A stretch of 64,000 nucleotides of DNA, taken from positions 1 through 64,000 of the forward strand of contig CAJURO010000007.1 of the NCBI GenBank assembly GCA_910588985.1. Direction: 5' to 3'. The notes under the pieces were generated by a model. That model searched no databases and had not been told where the DNA came from. It saw only the letters and a list, made by a program, of their open reading frames with translations. The position numbers and the translations under genes are program-made. Source of the DNA: an uncultured Eggerthellaceae bacterium (lineage in GTDB: Bacteria > Actinomycetota > Coriobacteriia > Coriobacteriales > Eggerthellaceae). This document shows, one piece after another, positions 17,285 to 25,360 of this stretch (position 1 is the stretch's first letter; the number at the start of each line of letters is the position of its first letter).

Positions 17285-17290
17285 AGTATA
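17285..17290 (-). promoter_or_regulatory. -10 element TATACT placed for a leaderless mRNA
   Basis: TATACT on the minus strand is followed by six bases and then the aminotransferase ATG, so transcription would begin at or next to the start codon. No good -35 box is seen 17 bases upstream. Confidence 0.5.
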
Positions 17291-17462
17291 GGCTTTTGCA
17301 ATTTACATGCTGCGGGCAAACGGATGAGCAATGCCGAATCCCTGGTGTTCGTGCGTTTCTTCTGTGGATAGGACTGAAGCATCATGCAAGAGCATGCAAA
17401 ACAATGCGTTTTCATGAGCGGTCATGTAAGATGGAGGCAAACAAGAGAAAGGAAGAACCATC

Positions 17463-17828
17463 ATGAAGATCGCAGTACCAAGTGAGACAGACGCGAAGAT
17501 GGAAAGCATGCGGAGCGGTCATTTCGGACACGCTCCGTATTTCACGATCGTCACGTTCGATGACGATATGAACGTAACTGGTGTTGAGGCGGCTAAGAAT
17601 GTCGACCATGACGCAGAAGGATGCGGAGGGGTCATCGAGCACGTCATCGGCATGGATGTGGACGGCATCCTCACTGCTGGCATGGGGATGCCTCCCTTCA
17701 CACGCTTCACGAATGCGGGCATCACGGTGTATTCGGATACCACGACTCCAAAAGTTGGGGATGTCATAGAGCTTTTTGCAAAGGGTCAGGTCCCTCGCAT
17801 GGATCCGAGCAACGCCTGTCGTCATTAA
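17463..17828 (+). CDS. NifX/NifB-like iron-molybdenum cofactor-binding domain protein
   Basis: A 121-residue single-domain protein of the dinitrogenase FeMo-cofactor biosynthesis family. The start MKIAVPSE, the GHFGHAPYFTI segment, the DGILTAGMG strand-loop and FTNAGITVY are characteristic. Such lone domains are common in anaerobes without nitrogenase and probably bind or carry Fe-S or Mo-Fe-S clusters. No nif genes are in the window, so a nitrogenase role is unlikely; metal-cluster handling for Mo or Fe-S enzymes is possible. AGAAAGGAAG precedes ATG 17463. Transcribed divergently from the aminotransferase. Confidence 0.85.
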   Translation: MKIAVPSETDAKMESMRSGHFGHAPYFTIVTFDDDMNVTGVEAAKNVDHDAEGCGGVIEHVIGMDVDGILTAGMGMPPFTRFTNAGITVYSDTTTPKVGDVIELFAKGQVPRMDPSNACRH

Positions 17829-17910
17829 TAAAAGGCATCCAAGTAATACAAGCTTTTATCCTGCTTTATTGGCTATGAAATCATAGCGATGCCATCGAAG
17901 CAGGAGAAGG

Positions 17911-17941
17911 ATATGCGGCTGGTGGGGATCCAGCCGCATAT
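17911..17941. other. Perfect 12-bp inverted repeat
   Basis: ATATGCGGCTGG (17911-17922) and CCAGCCGCATAT (17930-17941) pair perfectly around a seven-base loop. It lies about 80 bases after the NifX-like gene. Neither strand has a U-run after it, so it is an imperfect terminator candidate or an operator. The surrounding gap 17829-18169 holds no gene. Confidence 0.65.
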
Positions 17942-17996
17942 GATAAAGAGAGGAGTCCGAAGGATTTCTCCTGTGGAACATGAAGAAGTATATCAT

Positions 17997-18024
17997 TAAA
18001 TTATTCTTAGTCAAGAATAATTTA
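17997..18024. promoter_or_regulatory. AT-rich palindrome upstream of PPOX-fold gene
   Basis: A 28-base dyad: TAAATTATTCTT, four-base centre AGTC, then AAGAATAATTTA, perfect over 12 base pairs. It lies about 145 bases before the flavoprotein start at 18170. The short central spacing and AT-richness suit a dimeric-regulator binding site better than a terminator. The regulator is unknown. Confidence 0.5.
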
Positions 18025-18169
18025 TAAAAAGGATTTTGCTTGATTGCAAAGGCCTCTATTCAGAATGCAGGAAGAAATAGACCGCAATGCATGATAGCAT
18101 ATGAGAAGAAATGACCGAGACGGTGGCATTGTTCGCTTAGACGAGCTTCCTGGTTTGAAAGGAGAGCGG

Positions 18170-18679
18170 ATGACGAAGCCGTATCCGATGCAAATGGCTG
18201 AACGTGAGCTTGATCGCGCGGAGGCTGACAAGATCCTCGAAGCAGGGGAATACTGCGTTGTTTCCACGGTTGATGCGGATGGGACGCCTTATGGCATCCC
18301 TTTGTCATATGTCATGATGGATGGGCGCATGTTCTTCCATACCGGCAAGAGAGCAGGGCACAAGATCGATGACTTCGAGCGCGACCCACGTGTGAGCATC
18401 GCAGTGGCGACAGAGGTTGAGCCATGCTATGAAGAAACCTTCTTCACAACGCGCTTCGCATCTGTTGTCGCGCAAGGTCGTATCAGCCGCGTGGAGGATT
18501 CTCTTATCTTGAGGAAGGTCTTGGTCGCTCTTTGCATGAAATACCTTCCTCAGTTCAAAGATGAGATCGGGGGCGCAATCGAGCGCGAGTTCGATATCAC
18601 TGAGATTTGGGTGGTCGATTTCGACGAGGTTCGTGCGAAGGGTGGCCGACGTCTCCAGGCCGATGAGCGTGAGGGATGA
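18170..18679 (+). CDS. Pyridoxamine 5'-phosphate oxidase-fold flavoprotein (Nim-like)
   Basis: A 169-residue split-beta-barrel protein. CVVSTVDADGTPYGIPLSYV and FFHTGKRAGHKIDDFERDPRVSI match the PPOX-fold family that includes 5-nitroimidazole reductase-like NimA proteins. It should bind FMN or a related cofactor as a dimer and reduce small molecules. ATG 18170 is chosen since AAAGGAGAG precedes it; the longer frame from 18101 lacks such a site. A strong AT-rich palindrome lies upstream, and a 100-nt structured repeat begins 16 bases after the stop codon. Confidence 0.82.
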   Translation: MTKPYPMQMAERELDRAEADKILEAGEYCVVSTVDADGTPYGIPLSYVMMDGRMFFHTGKRAGHKIDDFERDPRVSIAVATEVEPCYEETFFTTRFASVVAQGRISRVEDSLILRKVLVALCMKYLPQFKDEIGGAIEREFDITEIWVVDFDEVRAKGGRRLQADEREG

Positions 18680-18695
18680 ATAACTTTCAGCTTAT

Positions 18696-18796
18696 GATTG
18701 TCATATGGTAGATGAAAGCGAGGTAAGCCAAAGGCGCTGAGAGACTTATGTCTCGAAGCGACGACGCGGCGAGGCTTTCATCACTATATGACAATC
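18696..18796 (+). repeat. 101-nt structured repeat, copy 1
   Basis: First of three copies of a family (others at 32718-32818 and 45248-45347). The ends GATTGTCATAT and ATATGACAATC pair over 11 bases; an inner GATGAAAGC/GCTTTCATC stem follows. Inside are the invariant GAGGTAAGCCAAAG and a hairpin in which CGCT/AGCG and GAGAC/GTCTC are separated by a symmetric GA/GA step, then GACGCGGCGA. It lies in the 3' region of the PPOX-fold gene, same strand, and 52 bases before the dehydratase gene. No U-run follows. Confidence 0.85.
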
Positions 18797-18847
18797 CTTT
18801 GTGCATCCAATATGGATCAACAGGGCTCAACATAAGGAAGGACGTGC

Positions 18848-19861
18848 ATGCAAAGGGAGATACACACCATCGGTCTTCCGAAGGCGCTGTTGTACTACCG
18901 CTACGGGGTGCTTTGGAAGACCTTCTTCGAAGAGCTCGGGCTGACGGTGGTCGTCAGCCCTGATACTGATAGAGCTATCGTGGAGGCAGGAGAGGCTGCT
19001 TCCATTGATGAGTGCTGCCTGGCATCGAAGGTATATTGTGGGCATGTGAGCGCCTTGATAGGCTCATGCGATGCGCTCTTCGTACCTGCGTTCGCCTCTG
19101 ACGATCATCGTTGTGGGTTTTGCACGAAATATCAATCCTTGCCCGATCTGGTGCAGAACACATTCCGAGATGCGCTCGGGGGTGCTGGATGCGATGTGCT
19201 ATCCATCTTTGTTGGCAACATTGCCAAGCCGAAGAAGGTGCGCGAGGCTTACCTCGAGCTTGCACGTAAGCTGGGGTCAACGCCGCATGAGGCAGTGCGA
19301 GCGTATCGTCGTGCGACTCGCGCGCAAAAAGCATTCGATGCAGCGCACGCGAAGGCCCAGGCAGAAGCGGTGGAGCTGATCGATCGATATCGCGCATTGG
19401 CACAGACAGACCCAAGCGGAGCGGAAAAGGAAAACGTTCCTGTTCCTATTCTTGTTGTGGCGCATCCTTATGTCTCGCACGATGCGTTCATCTCAGGAGA
19501 TGTTCTGGGCGCTATCGAGGAGGCAGGAGGCTTTGCTCTTTTCGCTGATGAAACGGATCATGATCGCACGTATAAGCGGAGCTTCGATTTTTCGGATACA
19601 TTGCCATGGGAGATCAATCGTGAGCTTGTTGGATCCATCCTTGAGCTTAAAGACAAGATCGCAGGCGTCATCATCATGAGCGCCTTCCCATGCGGCCCTG
19701 ATTCTCTTTTTGCCGATGCGCTCATTCGAAGCATCGATGATCTGCCTATGCTTCGCCTTACGCTCGATGCGCAAAGCGGGAACGCTGGCGTGCAAACGCG
19801 GGTCGAAAGCTTCATGGATATCTTGGGATATCAGGCGAAAGGGGGCTATCTTCATGGCTGA
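18848..19861 (+). CDS. DUF2229-type 2-hydroxyacyl-CoA dehydratase-related protein
   Basis: A 337-residue protein matching the DUF2229 domain found in the large activase-related proteins of the 2-hydroxyacyl-CoA dehydratase family. Characteristic pieces are IGLPKALLYYRYGVLWKTFF at the N-terminus, IDECCLASKVYCGH near 58 and DHRCGFCTKYQSLPDLVQNT near 88, whose Cys pairs may bind a cluster. A second conserved Cys is in SAFPCGPDS near 282. AAGGAAGGACG precedes ATG 18848. It overlaps the next gene by eight bases, so the three-gene set is translationally linked. Biological reaction unknown. Confidence 0.8.
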   Translation: MQREIHTIGLPKALLYYRYGVLWKTFFEELGLTVVVSPDTDRAIVEAGEAASIDECCLASKVYCGHVSALIGSCDALFVPAFASDDHRCGFCTKYQSLPDLVQNTFRDALGGAGCDVLSIFVGNIAKPKKVREAYLELARKLGSTPHEAVRAYRRATRAQKAFDAAHAKAQAEAVELIDRYRALAQTDPSGAEKENVPVPILVVAHPYVSHDAFISGDVLGAIEEAGGFALFADETDHDRTYKRSFDFSDTLPWEINRELVGSILELKDKIAGVIIMSAFPCGPDSLFADALIRSIDDLPMLRLTLDAQSGNAGVQTRVESFMDILGYQAKGGYLHG

Positions 19862-21014
19862 TACATCCATTCGCCAAGTTCTCAAGGCTAAGCACAAAGC
19901 TGAGATGCGTGGACGTTCAAGAGCGGAACGCAAAGAGAACAGGCATAAGAGCACGAAGATCGCCATCTTCCGTTACGCCTATTATGCGCCTGCGTTCAAA
20001 TACCTTGTAGAGCAGGTGTTTGATTGTGAGTACCTGGAATTGCCGAAATCAACCAAGCGTACGGCCGAGATGGGCATCCAAGCTTCGACCGATGATGTAT
20101 GTGCTCCATTCAAGCATATGATGGGAGACTGGATCGAAGCGCTCGAAATGGGCGCGGACATCATCGTGCAGTCGGGTGGCCCTTGTAGGCTTGGTTACTA
20201 TGGAGAGATGCAAGAGAAGATACTGCGCGATATGGGATACGACTTCACGATGCTCAATTTCTCGCATGGCATCGAGCAGGGATACTTTGGGTGGGGCAAA
20301 GAGGTCATCAAGTTGGTGAACCCTGATATCGATATACCCTACGGGATCAAGCAGTTGCTGGCTGTTGGGCATATGATGTCCTCGCTGGACAAGGCGCGCG
20401 ATATCTATATGGCCGAAGGAGGCTTCGAGGTAGAGCGGGGGAGCACGAAGCGCGTATGGGAGAAGATGATGGACAGCTTCTCGGTGTGCACCAACGCGAA
20501 GGAGATCGATGCGGTATTCACGCAGTTCAAGGCCGACATGCGCGGTGTTGAGCGTGTGAAGCCCGAGCGGCCTATCCGCATCGGCATCGTGGGCGAGCTC
20601 TATACGGCTATCGATGAGAACTCTAACCTTGACCTTGATGAGAAGTTGATGGGCATGGGCGTTGAGGTGCATCGTATGCTCAACTTCACCAATCGTTATA
20701 CGCACTATAACGAGGAGAACATGCGTCGTGGCATTGCTGAGTATGTGACCTACGACATGGGTCCAACATCTACCATGACGCTTGCGGCGGCAAAACGATA
20801 CATGGAAGATGGGTTCGATGGGATCATCCATGCAAAGAGCGCAGGATGCACGCCTGAGATCGATTGCATCCCTGCGCTCCAACGCATGAGCGAGGATCAC
20901 CACATTCCCGTGCTGTATCTGACATACGACACGGAGACGAGCGACACAGGTCTCATGACGCGCCTTGAAGCGTTCTATGACATGTTGGCAATGAAGAGGA
21001 CGAAGACCCGATGA
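19854..21014 (+). CDS. HgdB-type 2-hydroxyacyl-CoA dehydratase-like component
   Basis: A 386-residue protein of the dehydratase D-component family. Cluster-ligand candidates are in DDVCAPFKHMMGDW, QSGGPCRLGYYGE and KSAGCTPEIDCIP, the pattern seen in the HgdB-like and double-cubane-cluster proteins. ATG 19854 is chosen because it overlaps the previous gene (coupled start) and AAAGGGGG precedes it; a frame from 19710 is only a shadow of the upstream gene. With the activase downstream it should receive electrons in an ATP-dependent way. Whether it dehydrates a CoA ester or reduces another small molecule is open. Confidence 0.82.
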   Translation: MADTSIRQVLKAKHKAEMRGRSRAERKENRHKSTKIAIFRYAYYAPAFKYLVEQVFDCEYLELPKSTKRTAEMGIQASTDDVCAPFKHMMGDWIEALEMGADIIVQSGGPCRLGYYGEMQEKILRDMGYDFTMLNFSHGIEQGYFGWGKEVIKLVNPDIDIPYGIKQLLAVGHMMSSLDKARDIYMAEGGFEVERGSTKRVWEKMMDSFSVCTNAKEIDAVFTQFKADMRGVERVKPERPIRIGIVGELYTAIDENSNLDLDEKLMGMGVEVHRMLNFTNRYTHYNEENMRRGIAEYVTYDMGPTSTMTLAAAKRYMEDGFDGIIHAKSAGCTPEIDCIPALQRMSEDHHIPVLYLTYDTETSDTGLMTRLEAFYDMLAMKRTKTR

Positions 21015-22015
21015 GCGAAGTGTTGAATGATGCATATCTAGGAATCGACATTGGTTCCATTTCCACCAAGGGCGTGCTGATCTCGCCAAAAGGAGAGATC
21101 CTCGCTCGATCGTATCTCTGGACCGAAGGTGATCCAGTATCCGCGGTCAAGCATGTGCTGGCGGAGCTCTCTTCGCAGGCAAGGCACGATATTGCCATTC
21201 GTGGAGCAGGAACGACGGGAAGCGCTCGTCGGCTCATCGGAGCAATGATCGGCGCGTCGGTGGTGAAGAACGAGATCACAGCACATGCGGTTGGAACGAC
21301 GTTCATCCACCCCGATGTGCGCACGATCCTCGAGATAGGCGGTCAGGATTCCAAGATCATCTGCCTGGATGGCGGCATTGCCACAGATTATGCCATGAAT
21401 ACGCTTTGCGCAGCTGGTACGGGCTCTTTCCTTTCGAGCCAAGCAGCGCGTCTTGGTGTGGAGGTGGAGGAATTCGGCGAGATCGCTCTTACCTCCAAGA
21501 AGCCTGCGAACATTGCAGCGCGTTGCACGGTGTTCGCAGAGTCAGACCTCGTGCATAAGATCCAGGTAGGGTATGCTCGCGAAGACATCATCGCAGGCCT
21601 CTGTCATGCGGTGGCGTCGAATTACATCAACAATGTGGGCAAGGGCAAGAAGATCGTAGCACCCGTAGTCTTCCAAGGCGGCGTTTCGAAGAATAGAGGC
21701 GTAGTGAGCGCATTCGAGAAGCTGCTTGGCATGGATGTGCTCGTGGATCCAGACGGGCATTTGATGGGTGCCTTCGGCGCAGCATTGCTTGCTGCCGATA
21801 AAGGGGCAGTTAAGGCTGAGGAAGGACCGTTTGCAACAGGGGTGCTGGACATGGATGCTGTGCAGTCCTTCGAATTCATCACACGGGAGATCGAGTGCGG
21901 CAAGTGCGCCAATCATTGCGAGATCATCTGCGTGTATCGCAACGGAGAGCTGATAGATTCTTGGGGTAATAAATGCGAACGCGGCGAGCTTCGACCCGCC
22001 GCGTCACGGAGATGA
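21011..22015 (+). CDS. Acyl-CoA dehydratase activase (HgdC/BadF family ATPase)
   Basis: A 334-residue ASKHA-fold ATPase. GIDIGSISTKGVLI and EIGGQDSKII are phosphate-binding motifs. Cys133 in NTLCAAGTGSF and Cys172 in AARCTVFAESD correspond to the two cluster ligands that bridge a [4Fe-4S] cluster at the HgdC dimer interface; their spacing of 39 equals that in HgdC as I recall it. The C-terminus carries an extra Cys-rich piece (CGKCANHCEIIC). ATGA overlap with the preceding gene. It should hydrolyse ATP to fire low-potential electrons into the partner encoded just upstream. Confidence 0.9.
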   Translation: MSEVLNDAYLGIDIGSISTKGVLISPKGEILARSYLWTEGDPVSAVKHVLAELSSQARHDIAIRGAGTTGSARRLIGAMIGASVVKNEITAHAVGTTFIHPDVRTILEIGGQDSKIICLDGGIATDYAMNTLCAAGTGSFLSSQAARLGVEVEEFGEIALTSKKPANIAARCTVFAESDLVHKIQVGYAREDIIAGLCHAVASNYINNVGKGKKIVAPVVFQGGVSKNRGVVSAFEKLLGMDVLVDPDGHLMGAFGAALLAADKGAVKAEEGPFATGVLDMDAVQSFEFITREIECGKCANHCEIICVYRNGELIDSWGNKCERGELRPAASRR

Positions 22016-22033
22016 CCTGACTCGTGAAGCGAT

Positions 22034-22969
22034 CTAGCTGAGGAAGTCCTCAAGGATCTCCTCTTCTGCTTCTTCCTCGGTAAGTCCCAACGTCATCAGC
22101 TTCACGATCTGCTCACCAGCGATCTTGCCGATAGCTGCTTCATGTACAAGCTGGGCATCTTCGCTGGCGGCTTCGATGCCAGGGATGGCTTTCACCTTTG
22201 CGTTCCCCATGATGATGGCATCGCACTGTACGTGCCCACGGCAGGCGGTTTCACCGATCACAAGCGGATTGAATATCTGGATCGAGTCGTCTTGCGCGAC
22301 CGAGCGCGAGATGACCTGGACGCTGGAATCTTCGCCCTTGAGCTCTACTTTCATGTTGGATGTTGCGGTTTGCGCATCATGCGTCATGAGCTTCTCGGTC
22401 AGCACGAGCTTGGCTCCTGCGCCTAGCTCAGCATTAGTGTCCCTGATCGTGGAGGTAACGCCGCGCAGCTGGATCATCTCCATCTCGCAGCTCGATCCCT
22501 CTTCCATGATCACGTTCGTCACAGGGTTCAAGATGCGCTCGCCCGTGCCTTCGCCTTCGCCATAGTGCTTCTCGATGTAGGAGACATGCGAGTTCTTGCC
22601 GCAGTAGAACGTATGGATGCCATCATGCTCGGCGGCAGCATGGCTGGAATTGTGGATGCCGCAGCCCGCGATGATGGTGACATCGCAGTCCTCTCCGATG
22701 TAGAACGTGTTGTATACGACATCTTTCAGGCCCGATTGGGTGACGATCACAGGGATGAAGACCGTCTCGCCTTTGGTTCCTGGTGCGATGTGGATGTCAA
22801 TGCCAGGATGATCGGTCTTGGTGGCGATCTCGATGTTCGCAGAGGAATGCCGCTCTACGAGTTTCCCATCCTTGCGGATATTGAAAGCCCCTTTTGGCAT
22901 GCCATGAATATTGGCGATGGCGGCAAGGAGCTCTTCGTCGATCGGCGTGATCTCAGATTGAGTGCTCAT
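22034..22969 (-). CDS. SufB/SufD-family Fe-S scaffold protein
   Basis: A 311-residue beta-helix scaffold of the SUF Fe-S cluster assembly machinery. The core contains NTFYIGEDCDVTIIAGCGIHN, SHVSYIEKHYGEG and, near the C-terminus, CRGHVQCDAIIMG followed by LVHEAAIGKIAGEQIVKLMTLGL, typical of SufB/SufD. It is much shorter than classical SufB (~470). ATG 22969 has AGAAGG upstream and follows sufC by 17 bases. With sufC alone next to it, this looks like the two-gene minimal SUF (SmsCB-like) arrangement. No cysteine desulfurase or SufU is nearby. Confidence 0.88.
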   Translation of the reverse strand: MSTQSEITPIDEELLAAIANIHGMPKGAFNIRKDGKLVERHSSANIEIATKTDHPGIDIHIAPGTKGETVFIPVIVTQSGLKDVVYNTFYIGEDCDVTIIAGCGIHNSSHAAAEHDGIHTFYCGKNSHVSYIEKHYGEGEGTGERILNPVTNVIMEEGSSCEMEMIQLRGVTSTIRDTNAELGAGAKLVLTEKLMTHDAQTATSNMKVELKGEDSSVQVISRSVAQDDSIQIFNPLVIGETACRGHVQCDAIIMGNAKVKAIPGIEAASEDAQLVHEAAIGKIAGEQIVKLMTLGLTEEEAEEEILEDFLS

Positions 22970-22986
22970 AGTATCAACCTTCTTTG

Positions 22987-23778
22987 CTAACAAGTAGTGG
23001 CAATGTCAGTGAGGTGAAGCTCGGTAGGCGTGGAAAGCTGGCAGCCAGGCATGCCTTTGGTCACAAACCCAAGGCGAGGCATGATCTCGGCTGGAGCGCC
23101 CGTCTCGTCGATCTGCCCATCACGAAGCACGACCACCTCATCTGCAAGCGAGATGATGCGCTCTTGATGCGAGATGATGACGATGGAGCGGCCGTTCTTC
23201 GCTTCATGGATATCTCGGAACGTTTCAGTCAGCCTATCAAAGCTCCACAGGTCGATACCTGCTTCAGGTTCGTCATAGATGGCAAGCTTTGGGTCACGCG
23301 CAAGGATGGTGGCGATCTCGATGCGCTTCATCTCACCGCCTGAAAGGCTCTTGTCCACTTCACGTGTGAGATAGGTGGCAGAGCAGAGGCCAACCTTTGT
23401 CAGATATTCGTTGCAGGCAAGCATCGGGAGCTTATGTCCTGCCGAGATATCGAGCAGCTTCTTCACCGTCATGCCCTTGAAACGAGCTGGTTGTTGGAAG
23501 CCATATCCAATCCCGAGCTGTGCGCGGTCGGTGATCGAGGCATTGGTGATGTCTTCGCCATCGAAGAATATCTTGCCTGAGGTTGGCTGTTCGATACCCA
23601 TGATGAGCTTTGCAAGCGTTGATTTGCCTCCGCCATTTGGTCCTGTGATGACGATGAATCGGTCATCATCGACCGTGAGAGACAAGTTGTTGATGATGCG
23701 CTTCTTGCGCGATGGGTCCGCTTCCAGCGGTACCTCGAATACGATGTCCTTTAGTTCTAGCACGGCACTGTCCTTCAT
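22987..23778 (-). CDS. sufC: Fe-S assembly ATPase SufC
   Basis: A 263-residue cytosolic ABC-type ATPase. Walker A GPNGGGKSTL near 47, signature LSGGEMKRIEIATIL near 144, Walker B LAIYDEPEAGID and ISHQERI switch His are visible, and DEPEAGID-LWSFDRL is typical of SufC instead of transport ATPases. It powers the SufB-like scaffold encoded 17 bases downstream. The Shine-Dalgarno sequence is weak. The length is near the usual 250. Confidence 0.9.
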   Translation of the reverse strand: MKDSAVLELKDIVFEVPLEADPSRKKRIINNLSLTVDDDRFIVITGPNGGGKSTLAKLIMGIEQPTSGKIFFDGEDITNASITDRAQLGIGYGFQQPARFKGMTVKKLLDISAGHKLPMLACNEYLTKVGLCSATYLTREVDKSLSGGEMKRIEIATILARDPKLAIYDEPEAGIDLWSFDRLTETFRDIHEAKNGRSIVIISHQERIISLADEVVVLRDGQIDETGAPAEIMPRLGFVTKGMPGCQLSTPTELHLTDIATTC

Positions 23779-23956
23779 ACGCTTTGGCTATAAGCCTTGG
23801 TTCTTTTACGGAGGCATGATAGCACGAGCGTTGAGGATGCGGTCACCTGAGGCCATCCTGAAAACATCTTGATTCCATAGAGCCTTTTCAAGGCTGCTCT
23901 CGGGATCTTGGGAGGGTGTCAGTGAAGAGGGGGATTGGCTTGATGGCATCAGCGCA

Positions 23957-24259
23957 TCAGGCTGCTGTTGGGTCGAGCGGAAGAGGTCTTTGGCTGGCAG
24001 CATCAAGGCTGCGGTTGCGGGCATAGATTGCCCAGTTGAATCCCAGACAGATGACGTTGATGATGTACACGACGAGCACCCAAGATATCGTATCTGAAAG
24101 AAGCTTTGCAGCGATGCCTGCGATATACCCTAAGGTGATAAGGCTCATGAATTGCCAACTGGTTCCTACAGCCGTCCGCGCCTGATAGCTCTTGTAAGCA
24201 TTGATGGGCCATGAAAGGCCGAAGCATATCAGCATGAAAGCTTCGAGGAGCTCCGCCAT
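23957..24259 (-). CDS. Small three-TM protein, SemiSWEET/PQ-loop-like
   Basis: A 100-residue membrane protein with three predicted helices (about 5-22, 35-58 and 64-85). The first helix carries LSWPINAYKSYQARTAVGTS, which resembles the proline-bearing first helix of SemiSWEET/PQ-loop proteins, though the PQ itself is absent (WPINAY instead). Such proteins work as dimers; substrate unknown here. ATG 24259 is preferred to 24304 because AAAGG lies nine bases upstream. Assignment to the family is tentative. Confidence 0.65.
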   Translation of the reverse strand: MAELLEAFMLICFGLSWPINAYKSYQARTAVGTSWQFMSLITLGYIAGIAAKLLSDTISWVLVVYIINVICLGFNWAIYARNRSLDAASQRPLPLDPTAA

Positions 24260-24431
24260 GAGATTGCCTTTCTCTTTATTGGGCAGTGGGCATTCGCTGT
24301 CCAACTGACCTTCAAATCCAAACCATTGGTTACAGTTTAGTCATGAGTCCTATAAAGTCTAATAATGAGTTTTGATATATTCATCACTATGAACGATGAA
24401 TAGAACGAAATGCGAAGCGAAGGGATGAGGA

Positions 24432-25355
24432 ATGGATCTTGCCCAGCTTAGGTACTTTTGCGATGTTGCTCAGACTCAGCATATGACAAAGAGCGCACAG
24501 CGCCTCAATATCGTGCAGCCTGCGCTCTCCCAGTCGATTCACAAGCTTGAAGATGAGCTCGGCGTTCAACTTTTCGAGCGGACAGGGCGCAACATCAGGA
24601 TCACTTCCGAAGGGCGACTGTTCGCTGAAAGAGCTTCCCAGGCTCTTTCAGCTCTTGATGCAGCTTCAAAGGAGATACGCGTTCTGTCGGAGGGTCGGAA
24701 GGCTCTCGTCCGCGTTGGCATATCAGCGGCTACGAGCGTTGTGGTGGATGCTCTCGCGGCTTTCGCTTCCGAGCATCCAGAGGCGACCTTTGAGATAACG
24801 CGCTCGCTTGAAGAGGGGTGTGCGGATGTGAGGATAGCCATGGTGCCCTCTGAGCTTCTTGGAGATTCCATGAGGAGAAGGGGCTGTGAGGTTGCAGCAG
24901 GCGAGGAGGTGCGGTTCAGCGAGCAGATCGGGGTGGCGGTGCCTCTTGAGAGCTCCTTTGCGGAAACGATCAGCTTGAGGGAGCTTGTAGACCAGCGCTT
25001 CATCAGCCTCGCTGGTTCGCGTAGCTTCCGTGAAGCCTGTGATAGAGCTTGCGCATCTCAGGGCTTCGTTGCGCGTGTTGGATTCGATAGTGATGACCCT
25101 GCTATCGTCAAGAAGATCATCTCGCTTGGGCTTGGGGTAGGATTCTGGCCACGCATCAGTTGGGGGAGCCTTGTGGGGAGCGGAGCAAGATGGTGCACGC
25201 TCGAGGAAAAGGGTTTCGCTCGCACGTTGTCCGTGAAGCGCTGCCTGCCTGAACGAGATGCCCCCATGGCTGATGCCTTCTTTGAGTTTTTGGTGGGATA
25301 CATGGATGAGCTGTGGAGAGCGGAAGGAATGATTGATCGGTCAGTTTTGAAATAA
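24432..25355 (+). CDS. LysR-family transcriptional regulator
   Basis: A 307-residue LysR regulator. The N-terminal helix-turn-helix (residues ~1-60) reads AQLRYFCDVAQTQHMTKSAQ and QPALSQSIHKLEDELGVQLF; a co-inducer-binding domain follows. AGGGATGAGGA precedes ATG 24432. It is divergent from the SemiSWEET-like gene and convergent with the MFS gene of module A. The 11-base palindrome AACCATTGGTT at 24321-24331 in the divergent gap could be part of its binding site, but its target is not certain. Confidence 0.9.
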   Translation: MDLAQLRYFCDVAQTQHMTKSAQRLNIVQPALSQSIHKLEDELGVQLFERTGRNIRITSEGRLFAERASQALSALDAASKEIRVLSEGRKALVRVGISAATSVVVDALAAFASEHPEATFEITRSLEEGCADVRIAMVPSELLGDSMRRRGCEVAAGEEVRFSEQIGVAVPLESSFAETISLRELVDQRFISLAGSRSFREACDRACASQGFVARVGFDSDDPAIVKKIISLGLGVGFWPRISWGSLVGSGARWCTLEEKGFARTLSVKRCLPERDAPMADAFFEFLVGYMDELWRAEGMIDRSVLK

Positions 25356-25360
25356 CGAGA

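Noticed and set aside
17463..17828. Evidence of nitrogen fixation from the NifX-like domain
   Set aside because: Lone domains of this family are common in anaerobes without nitrogenase and no nif gene is in the window.
18733..18760. CTGA...stem...CGAA pattern inside the 100-nt repeat, similar to a hammerhead ribozyme core
   Set aside because: The canonical CUGANGA and GAAA strands are not both present (CUGA runs straight into the GAGAC stem and GAAG follows it), and no cleavage triplet is placed correctly.
21976..22007. GC-rich hairpin at the 3' end of the activase gene as a terminator
   Set aside because: It lies inside the coding region and has no U-run; pairing may be a by-product of codon use.
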